From Sphingobacterium sp. lm-10 (GTDB taxonomy: Bacteria; Bacteroidota; Bacteroidia; Sphingobacteriales; Sphingobacteriaceae): 64,000 bases of DNA. The notes under the pieces are model-generated. The model was not told the origin of the DNA, did not search any database, and saw only the letters and a list, made by a program, of their open reading frames with translations. The stretch lies in contig NZ_JAMJWC010000002.1 of assembly GCF_023554555.1 (NCBI RefSeq), forward strand, positions 310,001 through 374,000. Reading direction: 5' to 3'. The number at the start of each line of letters is the position of its first letter. Position 1 is the stretch's first letter. This document shows positions 28,275 to 36,923 of this stretch, piece by piece. A program made the position numbers and the translations under genes.

Positions 28275-28949
28275 CTAATCGATAGATAACCGATAGCCTA
28301 CACCACGAATGTTGGTAATCTTAATTCGTTCATCTTTGGAAAGGTATTTTCGGATCCGGCTGATAAAAACGTCTAAACTTCTGCCGGTGAAATACGTGTC
28401 GTCGCCCCAATAGGTGCGTATAATCTCCTCTCGTGGCACTACCTGATCCTTGCGCTCAAATAAGCGACGTAACAATTCGGCCTCCCGGAAAGATAGTTTC
28501 TCGGTCTGTCCTTCGTGGCTTAGTAGAAATTTCTGGGCATCCAGTTTGTAGGTGCCAATATCATAGTGTTGCTGGTCGTGGTGTTGGCGAGTTGCGCGAT
28601 GCGCAGATTCAATCCGCACGATTAGCTCTTCGATTTTAAAAGGTTTGCGGATATAATCATTACCTCCGAGGTGAAAACCTTTCACTAAATCTGCCGTCTG
28701 TGTCATCGCGGTCAAAAATAGGATGGGCGTTTTGGTGTCGATCTTGCGGATTTCGGTGGCCAATGTAAAACCGTCCATCAAGGGCATCATCACATCCAGC
28801 ACCATCACATGAGGGCTAAATTTTTTCAATATTTGTAATGCATCTTGGCCATTCACAGCGTGTTTCACTTCAAAACCATGCTCCTCCAGGCTTTCCCCCA
28901 CGATCATGGCCAAACTTAACTCGTCTTCGACATATAATATTTTCAGCAT
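28275..28949 (-). CDS. OmpR-family response regulator
   Basis: A 224-residue two-domain regulator. The receiver domain (about 1-115) has the phosphoacceptor Asp52 in VMVLDVMMP, the conserved Thr/Ala switch (LFLTA) and Lys in YIRKPF. The C-terminal winged helix (about 130-224) has the OmpR motifs LSFREAELLRRLFE and VFISRIRKYL. It follows the histidine kinase gene by 23 bases and is surely its partner. Target genes are unknown. Confidence 0.95.
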   Translation of the reverse strand: MLKILYVEDELSLAMIVGESLEEHGFEVKHAVNGQDALQILKKFSPHVMVLDVMMPLMDGFTLATEIRKIDTKTPILFLTAMTQTADLVKGFHLGGNDYIRKPFKIEELIVRIESAHRATRQHHDQQHYDIGTYKLDAQKFLLSHEGQTEKLSFREAELLRRLFERKDQVVPREEIIRTYWGDDTYFTGRSLDVFISRIRKYLSKDERIKITNIRGVGYRLSID

Positions 28950-28972
28950 GTAGTTTCTTTTTTAGCAGCGCG

Positions 28973-30409
28973 TTATTTTCGAGGGAATGATATGGTAAAC
29001 GTTGTTCCTATGCCTTCTGTGCTGTCGACGGTTATGCTTCCTCCGTGCTGATGCACCACTTGCTGCACATAGGCCAACCCTAATCCAAAGCCTTTGACAC
29101 TATACAATTCGCCATTCGGCACTCGAAAGAACAGATCATAAATATTCTTTTGATACAACTTCGGAATTCCAATTCCATTGTCACTAATGCGGATCTGAAG
29201 TGCTTTTTGGGTCGCCATCAAAGAGACCTTCACCTGCGGTGAAGTGGACTGATTATATTTGATGGCATTATCGATCACATTAGAGAAGGTATTGCGCAGG
29301 TGCGCTTTGTCTCCCGAGAAAAGTAGGGGTGACTGCGGTGTGTCGAACAAAAGGTCGATTTGTGCCGCATTGACCAATTGGAATGAGTCTACAATTTCTT
29401 GAAGCAGGGACTGAAGATCAAACTCCTCGTCGTTGAAGTCGATCCCGCTGCGTACATCACTATTGAATTGCAGTACACTTTCTACCATCTGGCTTAGGTG
29501 ATCCAGTTCTCGTTTAGAGATCGTGAGATATTTGTTCCAGCGGTCTGGATCATTCTTGGCACCGAATCGTTGTAAAGCTTCGACAGCCGCCGTTACGGTA
29601 GACAATGGCGTTTTTAGCTCATGTGTCATGTTGGTCACAAAGGATCTTTGTAACATAGCCAACTTATTTTGCTTGCGAATAGTTTTAAATAAAGCCAGAA
29701 AAGTGCCAATCAAGGCCATGACCAAGAGGGCGGAGAAGATAATCTGTCCAAGCATGTTAGAGACAATATGTCGCCAGGTTTGCGACAGCTCTGCATAAAG
29801 ATAAAGATTGCCTTCTGCATTGATTAAAATAGGGCGAGTAGTTAATATATTTTTCGTGTGATTCTCACGTAGATCCGAATAATCTTTCCGATCCACTTTT
29901 TGAAGCCTCAGTTGTGCATTTGCCAAGTGAATTCCTTGATAAGACAGCTCCTCTTTGTACTCCTTCAAAAGCGTATCTAGTGCAGCCGTAGACAGCTGCG
30001 CATCTCTTCCTTGAAGCATCCAATGGTTTATTTCTCTGGGTTTGCGACGCATACTTCGTTCTTTCGGGATATTGCGGTGCATTTCGCGATATTGGTGACG
30101 AATACTATCATGTCGGCGTGTAGCGTTTTTCTCCATCCATGCGTATATACTATCAACCGCTACATTCGGATAAGCACGGTTGATATCTGCAACCAAATTT
30201 TTCTGGTAGCTATTACGCGAATTGTTGGCCGTAATTTCATGGCGTGCATAGTAATCATTCAGCGTGCTAAGCAACGCTTGATCCGCCTTAGCAAAGGTTA
30301 ATTCCCGGTGATCGTCGTAGGAGTTGTACAGCCAAAAACTGAGGACGGAAAGTATTCCAGCAGTGATTACAACGATCAGTACGGCCAGGATTTTGTGGTT
30401 TTTTAACAT
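28973..30409 (-). CDS. Membrane sensor histidine kinase
   Basis: A 478-residue kinase with two transmembrane helices (about 8-28 and 222-242) flanking a periplasmic sensor of roughly 190 residues. The phosphoaccepting residue is His263 in NMTHELKTPLS, followed by N, G1 and G2 boxes (NVIDNAIKYN, DNGIGIP, GFGLGLAYV). No HAMP domain is obvious. The sensor includes an unusually basic, His- and Arg-rich stretch around residues 97-130. A -7 box lies directly before the start, implying a leader of only a few bases. The stimulus is unknown. Confidence 0.94.
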   Translation of the reverse strand: MLKNHKILAVLIVVITAGILSVLSFWLYNSYDDHRELTFAKADQALLSTLNDYYARHEITANNSRNSYQKNLVADINRAYPNVAVDSIYAWMEKNATRRHDSIRHQYREMHRNIPKERSMRRKPREINHWMLQGRDAQLSTAALDTLLKEYKEELSYQGIHLANAQLRLQKVDRKDYSDLRENHTKNILTTRPILINAEGNLYLYAELSQTWRHIVSNMLGQIIFSALLVMALIGTFLALFKTIRKQNKLAMLQRSFVTNMTHELKTPLSTVTAAVEALQRFGAKNDPDRWNKYLTISKRELDHLSQMVESVLQFNSDVRSGIDFNDEEFDLQSLLQEIVDSFQLVNAAQIDLLFDTPQSPLLFSGDKAHLRNTFSNVIDNAIKYNQSTSPQVKVSLMATQKALQIRISDNGIGIPKLYQKNIYDLFFRVPNGELYSVKGFGLGLAYVQQVVHQHGGSITVDSTEGIGTTFTISFPRK

Positions 30410-30417
30410 TATTAAAA

Positions 30418-30425
30418 CAAATTTA
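30418..30425 (-). promoter_or_regulatory. -7 box TAAATTTG immediately before the kinase start
   Basis: A perfect TAnnTTTG match on the minus strand, ending eight bases before the kinase ATG at 30409. The expected transcript start would leave only a few untranslated bases. Confidence 0.5.
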
Positions 30426-30431
30426 ATTTAG

Positions 30432-30439
30432 TAGATTTG
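30432..30439 (+). promoter_or_regulatory. Possible plus-strand -7 box TAGATTTG
   Basis: A consensus TAnnTTTG match on the plus strand, 87 bases before the DUF4270 ATG and only six bases from the minus-strand kinase box. A second consensus box lies closer at 30502, so this one may be a secondary or chance promoter. Confidence 0.35.
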
Positions 30440-30501
30440 CATCGCATAGGTAATTGTTAATATTTAACAAAATATAACACTGATTAACAGTAACGTTCGG
30501 T

Positions 30502-30509
30502 TACATTTG
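30502..30509 (+). promoter_or_regulatory. -7 box TACATTTG for the DUF4270-kelch pair
   Basis: A perfect TAnnTTTG match 16 bases before the ATG at 30526. It supports that ATG over an in-frame TTG at 30517. Confidence 0.6.
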
Positions 30510-30525
30510 CAATTCATTGGTTTTT

Positions 30526-31902
30526 ATGCTAAAACATTTCATATTTATTGCTTTCGGGTTCGTGTTTTTCGGAACGAATATTCTATTGTCTAGTTGCGAG
30601 AAAGATATGGCTATCGCATTAAACAACGATAATGTGGATGCGCTAAATCTAGCTTCTGTAGATTCTTTATCTGTCCAAATCACGAATTTAACGTTACAAC
30701 ATATCCCAACCTCGGGAGCAGGAGCAATTTTATTAGGTAGATATGACCGTGAAGGAGCAGGGTCGGTTTCAGTAGCACCTTATTTTCAGGTAGAACCAGA
30801 AAATTATAATTACAGTGATATTCCTGAAGATGCCCGTTTCGATTCTATTAAGTTGGTGCTTCGAACACATAATCAATTGCATGTGCAGGGAGATACGACC
30901 AAGTTACACACCATTCGTGCACACCGCATTACACAACGGCTAGAGACAACCAGATTACAAGCTGGCGGTATCAATAACGTGGAGATTCCATTTTATGTAC
31001 AGACACCAGCTATCTTTGGTGATCAGAATTTTCAGATCGAAGAAGCCGCTTTAGGAGAACTAAGCTACACGCCACGACCAGGAAGCAGACAAAGGCTTGC
31101 TATTCGCCTGAATGATGCTTTCGGAAAAGATCTGTTTGACAAAATGCAGACAGATGATGCAAGAGTAGTGTCTGCGGCCAACTTTGCTGAATATATGAAT
31201 GGCTTTGCAGTAATTCCCGATGAAGAGAATACAAGTGTAATTGCATACAACGATACCATCCAAGCAGAGATTCATTATTCCTATATCGGTGCTGGCGGAC
31301 TGCGGACTACAGCACAAAGGAATTTAGTTATTCGTGACTACAGTCTCAAATACAACAAGTTTTCGGCAGATAGATCTGGTACACCTTTTCAAGGGTTGTC
31401 TGCAACGACGCCTTTACCTGGTGCAGCCACTAATGGTGTTGGATTAGTACAAGCAGGTACAGGAGCGGCAGTACGCATCGATTTTCCTGCACTTCGAAAC
31501 TTCTTGCAGACTCCTGGTATTGCAGTCAATAGGATGGAGCTAGAGGTAGAGATACAATCGAATCAAAATTGGATGTATCCTTTACCTACGGGGCAAGAAG
31601 GGCCCTCATTATATTTGGCAAACAGTAGCGGTGTGGCATTGGATTTTATACGAACTCCTTTTACTACCGACATTCAACGCGGACAGTTTACACCAGCAAA
31701 CAATACCGGGCAAAACGCGAAATATAGATTTAATTTAATCGAATACATTCGTGTCGTTAATAGCGAATCTATTATTCCTAGATCGTTAGTACTCGCTTTC
31801 CCTCCAGCACTTTTAGTGGGCACAGCTCACTCATTTATGATTGCAGCGGAAGACAATACACCTAAAATCAAATTAAACATCTTATACACAAAATTTAATT
31901 AG
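30526..31902 (+). CDS. DUF4270-family lipoprotein
   Basis: A 458-residue secreted lipoprotein: the signal ends LLSSC with Cys24 as the lipidated residue. The body resembles the DUF4270 family, with a beta-rich pattern and segments such as FDSIKLVLRTHNQLHVQGDTTKLHTIRAHRI and the late VNRMELEVEI. DUF4270 proteins are common in Bacteroidota and have no established function; beta-sandwich surface proteins are expected. It is followed four bases later by a Kelch lipoprotein, so the two are very probably translated together and may form a surface complex. Confidence 0.75.
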   Translation: MLKHFIFIAFGFVFFGTNILLSSCEKDMAIALNNDNVDALNLASVDSLSVQITNLTLQHIPTSGAGAILLGRYDREGAGSVSVAPYFQVEPENYNYSDIPEDARFDSIKLVLRTHNQLHVQGDTTKLHTIRAHRITQRLETTRLQAGGINNVEIPFYVQTPAIFGDQNFQIEEAALGELSYTPRPGSRQRLAIRLNDAFGKDLFDKMQTDDARVVSAANFAEYMNGFAVIPDEENTSVIAYNDTIQAEIHYSYIGAGGLRTTAQRNLVIRDYSLKYNKFSADRSGTPFQGLSATTPLPGAATNGVGLVQAGTGAAVRIDFPALRNFLQTPGIAVNRMELEVEIQSNQNWMYPLPTGQEGPSLYLANSSGVALDFIRTPFTTDIQRGQFTPANNTGQNAKYRFNLIEYIRVVNSESIIPRSLVLAFPPALLVGTAHSFMIAAEDNTPKIKLNILYTKFN

Positions 31903-31906
31903 TCAT

Positions 31907-32920
31907 ATGAAGAAGAAAAACTGGCTAGCATTACTTTTAGTTGGTGCGATTGCGACGACATCTTTCCAATCCTGTTCGAGAGATGACGAAGAGACGGGGA
32001 CAGGCACGGATACTGGACCAACAGAGTGGACTAGATCAACTGTAGCACCGGGAGATCCTAGAGAGGGTGCGGCATCTTTTGTGATTAATGATCAGGCATA
32101 TATGGTCGGTGGCTATACAGCTACGCGTGCCATTCTACAAGATGCTTGGGCTTTCAACGGATCGCAATGGGAGCCTAAAGCACAATTCGCTGGCCCAGCG
32201 CGTCATCGCGCAGTCGGTTTTGCTATTGGTGGAGTAGGATTTGTAGGAACAGGTTACGACGGAACTAACGCATTAAAAGATTTTTACCGTTTTGATGCAA
32301 GCGCAAATACCTGGACTAAGATTGCTGACTTCCCTGGAGATGCACGTTTCGGCGCTGTAGCCTTCTCGTTGGGTGGTGCAGGATATGTTGGACTAGGAGA
32401 AACTCCTGCCGGCAGAACGTTTAGCGATATCTATCGTTATAACCCAACCAACGATACTTGGACTTTAGTGCCTACACAATTCGGATGGACGCGTACTGGC
32501 GCATTTGCTTTTGTCATTGGTGATAGAGCATATGTTGGTGGTGGCCGTTTCAATAATCAGTTACCAGAAGATTTCTTCTCTTTCGACGGAACAACTTGGA
32601 CGAAATTGAACGATTTAAATCGTAACGACGCCAGTCAGACTTACGATGTGAGACGGTATAACACCTCTTCTTTCGTAATCGGTGGCCAAGGTTATATCGT
32701 GAGCGGTAGAGCTCCTGCAGGCTTGGTAGCTAATGTTTGGAAATACGACCCGGGAAGTGATACTTGGACAGGTCAGCATCAAGCAATACAGGGTAGTGGC
32801 GCTCGTGAGAAAGCTGTTGGTTTTGCTATTGGTAATAGAGGCTTTATTGCAACAGGTTCGGCTGGTACTGGTCGTGAACAGTTTTATAGTGAAACACTAG
32901 GATTTACACCTGTTAGATAA
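31907..32920 (+). CDS. Kelch-repeat lipoprotein
   Basis: A 337-residue lipoprotein with Cys23 in the lipobox FQSC, an acidic/Thr linker (about 24-40) and a beta-propeller made of five to six Kelch-type repeats. Repeat cores contain patterns such as VGFAIGGVGFVGTGYDG..FYRFD, VAFSLGGAGYVGLGE..IYRYN and FAFVIGDRAYVGGG..FFSFD, each followed by a WTK or WTL turn. No catalytic residues of galactose oxidase are visible, so it is likely a binding propeller. It is coupled to the DUF4270 gene and ends at a strong terminator. Confidence 0.88.
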   Translation: MKKKNWLALLLVGAIATTSFQSCSRDDEETGTGTDTGPTEWTRSTVAPGDPREGAASFVINDQAYMVGGYTATRAILQDAWAFNGSQWEPKAQFAGPARHRAVGFAIGGVGFVGTGYDGTNALKDFYRFDASANTWTKIADFPGDARFGAVAFSLGGAGYVGLGETPAGRTFSDIYRYNPTNDTWTLVPTQFGWTRTGAFAFVIGDRAYVGGGRFNNQLPEDFFSFDGTTWTKLNDLNRNDASQTYDVRRYNTSSFVIGGQGYIVSGRAPAGLVANVWKYDPGSDTWTGQHQAIQGSGAREKAVGFAIGNRGFIATGSAGTGREQFYSETLGFTPVR

Positions 32921-32965
32921 TAACAGATTTTATCAGGAAATTCTTAAATGGATTTCTTGATACAT

Positions 32966-33004
32966 AAAAATAGCCGGATGATTATTAATCATCCGGCTAT
33001 TTTT
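32966..33004 (+). terminator. Intrinsic terminator between the kelch gene and asd
   Basis: A perfect 17-base-pair stem (32966-32982 with 32988-33004) around the loop TATTA, with A- and T-runs on its two sides. It can serve the convergent Kelch and asd genes in both directions. Confidence 0.92.
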
Positions 33005-33045
33005 ATGTCTTTCTAATTCGGAAGACGATAAGGTAACTGATCTGA

Positions 33046-34038
33046 TTATCCGATCAGCTGTCTTTTATGTAATAATTCTGCAATCTGTACCGCATTCGTT
33101 GCAGCACCTTTACGCAGGTTATCTGCTACTACCCAAAGGTTAAGCGTTTTGTCCTGAGATTCATCTCTACGAATACGTCCTACAAAAACCTCATCCTTAC
33201 CATGCGCATCTTTTGGCATTGGATATTCTAGCTTCTCTGGATTATCTACCACAATAATACCTTCCTGCGCCGCCAGTAAGTCGCGCACTTCCTGTAAATC
33301 AAAATCATTTTCAAATTCGATATTTACCGATTCAGAGTGGCCGCCAATAACAGGGATACGTACAGTAGTTGCCGTTACGCGAATCGAATCGTCGCGCATG
33401 ATTTTGTTGGTCTCCTTGATCATTTTCATCTCTTCCTTGGTGTAACCATTATCTTGGAAGACATCAATCTGAGGAATCACATTAAGGTCAATCTGATGTG
33501 GGTAAGCTTTTTCACCATCAATGCCAGCACGTTCGTCATTCAACTGCTTTACAGCCGCCACTCCTGTCCCAGTTACGGATTGATAAGTAGAAACCACGAC
33601 GCGTTTAATAGTATACTTCTCATGTAAAGGCTTCATCACTACGACCATCTGAATGGTCGAACAGTTTGGATTGGCGATAATCTTGTCTTCTGCCGTCAAT
33701 ACATTACCATTCACTTCTGGGACTATTAATTTTTTTGAAGGATCCATGCGCCAAGCCGATGAATTATCGACAACGGTAATGCCTGCTTCGGCAAATAATG
33801 GGGCGAACTCGGTGGAAGTAGAACCGCCAGCAGAAAACAATGCTACATCTGGTTTAAGTGCAATAGCATCTTGAGCAGTAACCACCTTATACTTCTTACC
33901 CTTGAACTCGATTTCTTTACCCTTGCTTCTTTCTGATGCAACTGGAATTAATTCTGTTACCGGGAAATTTCGTTCCGCCAATACTGTCAACATTTCTGAC
34001 CCAACAAGACCTGTTGCGCCAACTACTGCAACTTTCAT
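33046..34038 (-). CDS. asd: Aspartate-semialdehyde dehydrogenase
   Basis: Reduces aspartyl phosphate to aspartate semialdehyde in the synthesis of lysine, threonine, methionine and diaminopimelate. The 330-residue protein has the NADP loop VVGATGLVG (5-13) and the catalytic Cys126 in ANPNCSTIQM, with the substrate-binding STYQSVTGTG and GGHSESVNIEF motifs. A perfect -7 box lies about 68 bases upstream. Single gene, divergent from the lamin-tail lipoprotein. Confidence 0.95.
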   Translation of the reverse strand: MKVAVVGATGLVGSEMLTVLAERNFPVTELIPVASERSKGKEIEFKGKKYKVVTAQDAIALKPDVALFSAGGSTSTEFAPLFAEAGITVVDNSSAWRMDPSKKLIVPEVNGNVLTAEDKIIANPNCSTIQMVVVMKPLHEKYTIKRVVVSTYQSVTGTGVAAVKQLNDERAGIDGEKAYPHQIDLNVIPQIDVFQDNGYTKEEMKMIKETNKIMRDDSIRVTATTVRIPVIGGHSESVNIEFENDFDLQEVRDLLAAQEGIIVVDNPEKLEYPMPKDAHGKDEVFVGRIRRDESQDKTLNLWVVADNLRKGAATNAVQIAELLHKRQLIG

Positions 34039-34105
34039 AAATAAATTATCGTTAAACTTTAAAAAAAATAAACCAGATTAAGTATATTTAACACGTAATC
34101 AACCC

Positions 34106-34113
34106 CAAACATA
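34106..34113 (-). promoter_or_regulatory. -7 box TATGTTTG for asd
   Basis: A perfect TAnnTTTG match on the minus strand in the 137-base gap between asd and the divergent lamin-tail gene. It predicts an asd leader of about 60 bases. Confidence 0.55.
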
Positions 34114-34137
34114 CTAAATTATTTGGATTCTTATTCC

Positions 34138-34162
34138 AAAATCTACTGATAAAGTAGATTTT
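34138..34162. repeat. Inverted repeat over a -7-like box
   Basis: Perfect ten-base arms AAAATCTACT and AGTAGATTTT separated by five bases. The right arm contains TAGATTTT, a seven-of-eight match to the -7 consensus, 13 bases before the lamin-tail gene ATG. It could be an operator or simply a hairpin in the leader. Confidence 0.4.
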
Positions 34163-34175
34163 AATTCGTTTAAAA

Positions 34176-35837
34176 ATGACTTTAAAAGCAAAGGCCCTAT
34201 TCTATTGGAGTTCAATGCTCTTTTTGCTAGGATGCGCAATTCCTTTTGATCACGAGGTCAGCTTCGTCGCGCCACATCCAGTGATCAACGAGTTGATGAT
34301 GAATCCAAGTGGTGGTAATCTGCCGATGCGAGAATGGTTGGAGCTTTACAATCCCTCTGATGTAGCGATTTTGCTAAAAAATTATACGATATCCTATAAT
34401 AACAGATCGTTTCAATTTCCAGATATATACCTCCCTGCCCGACAGTATTTGATCGTAACAGCCGCCCAAAACGAACAAGCATTTTTTGCTTATGGAAATG
34501 TATGTGGCATTGTAGGATGGCCTACAATGAGTAATGCTGGAGCTACCATCACACTTGCCCATCTAGAACTAGGTACAGTAGATGCCGTTTCTTATCAGAG
34601 TAATTGGTATGAAACCACTGCAAAACGACAAGGTGGTTGGAGTCTGGAACGGATAAACCCGGAGTTCGGATGCAACCCTGTACAGGCCTGGCAAGAATCC
34701 ATCGCAACAGGTGGAGGTACACCGGGGCGCCAAAACAGTGTGTATCTTGCCGGAGCAATTCCGAATGTGCAGATCCAGCAGGTTCTTATACAAGAAAATA
34801 GCCTAAACTTTGTGTTGAATATAGATGCGGAAAGTATGCTTAGCTTAGGCAGCGTTCAGGTAGCTAACGAGTTGCCACAACCACTTAATTGGACAATATC
34901 CAGAGATACAATACGGGTAAGATTCCATGGAGAATTGCCGATAGGTCAACCCCATGAGATAACCCTGTTAGCGCAATTTTGTGGAAGAGACCTATCCTTG
35001 TCGCATACCGTTTTTGCAGAGACAAACTTACGTTATAATGATGTTGTTATAAACGAAGTCTTGTTTAATCCCTATACTGGCAGTCCCACTTTTGTAGAAA
35101 TTTACAATCGATCGAACGAGATCATCAACCTGCAAGGCTGGCGCTTAGGTAATAGGTTGCTATCTAGTCAGCAAATGCTTTTTCCTCCGAATAGCTATCT
35201 TGTAATTACCACCAACGCCAACCAACTGCAACACGATTATCCCAGTGCAGTGCTACATAACGCTGTGCTACTGCCAAGTCTGCCTGCATATGCCAATCTC
35301 CAAGGGATAGTAACGCTGTTTTCGCCCGAGGAATTGATGGATAGCCTACGATACACAGCAACCATGCACCAGCCTTTTATTCGTAATGCGCGAGGCGTTT
35401 CGCTGGAGCGTATCTCGCCCGATGTGCCTACAAATCAAGGGGGCAACTTTATTTCAACGTCCACGTATAGTGAAGGAGCCACTCCGGGATATGAGAATTC
35501 TCGCATTCGCCCAGCTACCGTCACGAAAGACAATGTATACCTTTCTGCACGTACCATCAATCCAAATAGTACTAATGAAGATCGCTTATTGCGTATTCAA
35601 TACGAATTTATGGAGGCAAACACGATGATAAACCTGAACATCTATGATGATAAAGGACGATTAATAAATAGATTGGTACGCAACCAAGGAGTGGGGTATG
35701 TTGGTAGGTTCACCTGGGATGGGTTGCGAGAAAATGGTCAGCCGGCTTTGCCAGGGATTTATATCATGTGGATGGAAGCTTACCGTGATAATGGACAGCG
35801 GCAGACCTTCAAAGAATCCTTTTTGCTTCGCAATTAG
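34176..35837 (+). CDS. Lamin-tail-domain lipoprotein
   Basis: A 553-residue lipoprotein with Cys20 in the lipobox LLGC. Two lamin-tail domains are visible: one from about residue 37 (VINELMMNPSGGNLPMREWLELYNPS) and one from about 290 (VVINEVLFNPYTG...FVEIYNRS). The C-terminal part ends with a FlgD-like Ig fold (NIYDDKGRLINRL, GRFTWDG, LPGIYIMWMEAY). This domain order is common in secreted Bacteroidota proteins. Lamin-tail domains are probably adhesive or structural; no enzymatic site is seen. No type IX secretion tail sequence is evident. Confidence 0.85.
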   Translation: MTLKAKALFYWSSMLFLLGCAIPFDHEVSFVAPHPVINELMMNPSGGNLPMREWLELYNPSDVAILLKNYTISYNNRSFQFPDIYLPARQYLIVTAAQNEQAFFAYGNVCGIVGWPTMSNAGATITLAHLELGTVDAVSYQSNWYETTAKRQGGWSLERINPEFGCNPVQAWQESIATGGGTPGRQNSVYLAGAIPNVQIQQVLIQENSLNFVLNIDAESMLSLGSVQVANELPQPLNWTISRDTIRVRFHGELPIGQPHEITLLAQFCGRDLSLSHTVFAETNLRYNDVVINEVLFNPYTGSPTFVEIYNRSNEIINLQGWRLGNRLLSSQQMLFPPNSYLVITTNANQLQHDYPSAVLHNAVLLPSLPAYANLQGIVTLFSPEELMDSLRYTATMHQPFIRNARGVSLERISPDVPTNQGGNFISTSTYSEGATPGYENSRIRPATVTKDNVYLSARTINPNSTNEDRLLRIQYEFMEANTMINLNIYDDKGRLINRLVRNQGVGYVGRFTWDGLRENGQPALPGIYIMWMEAYRDNGQRQTFKESFLLRN

Positions 35838-35889
35838 TCAATCTTGAAAAACGCGGCATTACGACTTTCGAGAAGGGTTCAAAAAACAG

Positions 35890-35897
35890 TATATTTG
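35890..35897 (+). promoter_or_regulatory. -7 box TATATTTG for the threonine dehydrogenase-yebC unit
   Basis: A perfect TAnnTTTG match, about 76 bases before the ATG at 35974. It implies a long leader and supports a start at 35974 or possibly an earlier in-frame start. Confidence 0.55.
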
Positions 35898-35973
35898 CAC
35901 GAAATAAACCGTTTTGAAGCTTGATTTGACAATAAATCTTAGTTTTCTCAACGGGATACGAATATACTATAAC

Positions 35974-36921
35974 ATGGGAGAACGCATATTAATACTGGGC
36001 GCAAACGGACAAATTGGATCAGAACTGGCCGCCGCCTTACGCTTGAAGTTTGGTGCAGATAATGTCATCACATCCGATATCCGGGAGCCGCGTGAGCGTG
36101 CAGATCAGGAGATCTTTGAGTTGGTGAATGTCTTAGACAAGGAAAGAGTGAAGCATCTTTTTGAACAATACCAGCCTACTCAAGTATACTTACTGGCCGC
36201 CATGCTTTCTGCAACTGGAGAACAATACCCACAAAAAGCCTGGGACTTGAACATGAACGGGTTGCTAAACGTATTAGATCTTGCGGTGGAGCTAGGTACT
36301 AAAAAGATCTTCTGGCCAAGTTCAATCGCGGTTTTCGGACCACATTCACCGAAGGTGGATACCCCGCAATACTGCGTCATGGATCCAAACAGTATTTATG
36401 GCATCAGCAAACTAGCAGGAGAAAGACTTTGTGAGTATTATCATAAGCGATATGGTTTGGATATTCGAAGTATCCGTTACCCGGGTATTATATCCTGGAA
36501 AACAGAACCTGGAGGCGGGACGACAGATTATGCGGTACATATCTATTTTGAGGCATTGAGAAAAGGGGCGTATACCAGCTTCCTTTCCGAAGAAACAGAG
36601 TTACCCATGTTGTATATGCAAGATGCAGTGCGCGGCACCTTAGCGTTGATGGATGCGCCAGCAGAAAAGCTCAGCATCCGTTCTAGTTACAATCTCGCGG
36701 GGATGAGCTTCACGCCAAAAGATATCTCCGAAGAAATCCAAAAAATTCTTCCTAATTTTGAGATATCCTACACAGAAAGCGACCCTAGACAAGCTATTGC
36801 TGATTCTTGGCCTAAGCGTATCAATGATGATTATGCGCGTCAGGACTGGGGATGGGCACCTTCCTTTGACTTGGAAGCGATGACCAAGGATATGATTGAA
36901 AATCTAAAATCAACGATATAA
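35974..36921 (+). CDS. L-threonine 3-dehydrogenase (epimerase-type)
   Basis: Oxidises L-threonine to 2-amino-3-ketobutyrate with NAD. The 315-residue protein belongs to the short-chain epimerase-like type described in psychrophilic Flavobacterium and other Bacteroidota, not the zinc alcohol-dehydrogenase type. It has GANGQIGSEL at the N-terminus, the FWPSSIAVFGP segment, catalytic YGISK, and long family-specific stretches (ERLCEYYHKRYGLDIRSIRYP, GGGTTDYAVHIYFEAL, SSYNLAGMSFTP). The frame extends upstream to a TTG at 35914, but the ATG at 35974 places the Rossmann loop as usual. yebC begins two bases after the stop. Confidence 0.88.
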   Translation: MGERILILGANGQIGSELAAALRLKFGADNVITSDIREPRERADQEIFELVNVLDKERVKHLFEQYQPTQVYLLAAMLSATGEQYPQKAWDLNMNGLLNVLDLAVELGTKKIFWPSSIAVFGPHSPKVDTPQYCVMDPNSIYGISKLAGERLCEYYHKRYGLDIRSIRYPGIISWKTEPGGGTTDYAVHIYFEALRKGAYTSFLSEETELPMLYMQDAVRGTLALMDAPAEKLSIRSSYNLAGMSFTPKDISEEIQKILPNFEISYTESDPRQAIADSWPKRINDDYARQDWGWAPSFDLEAMTKDMIENLKSTI

Positions 36922-36923
36922 CA

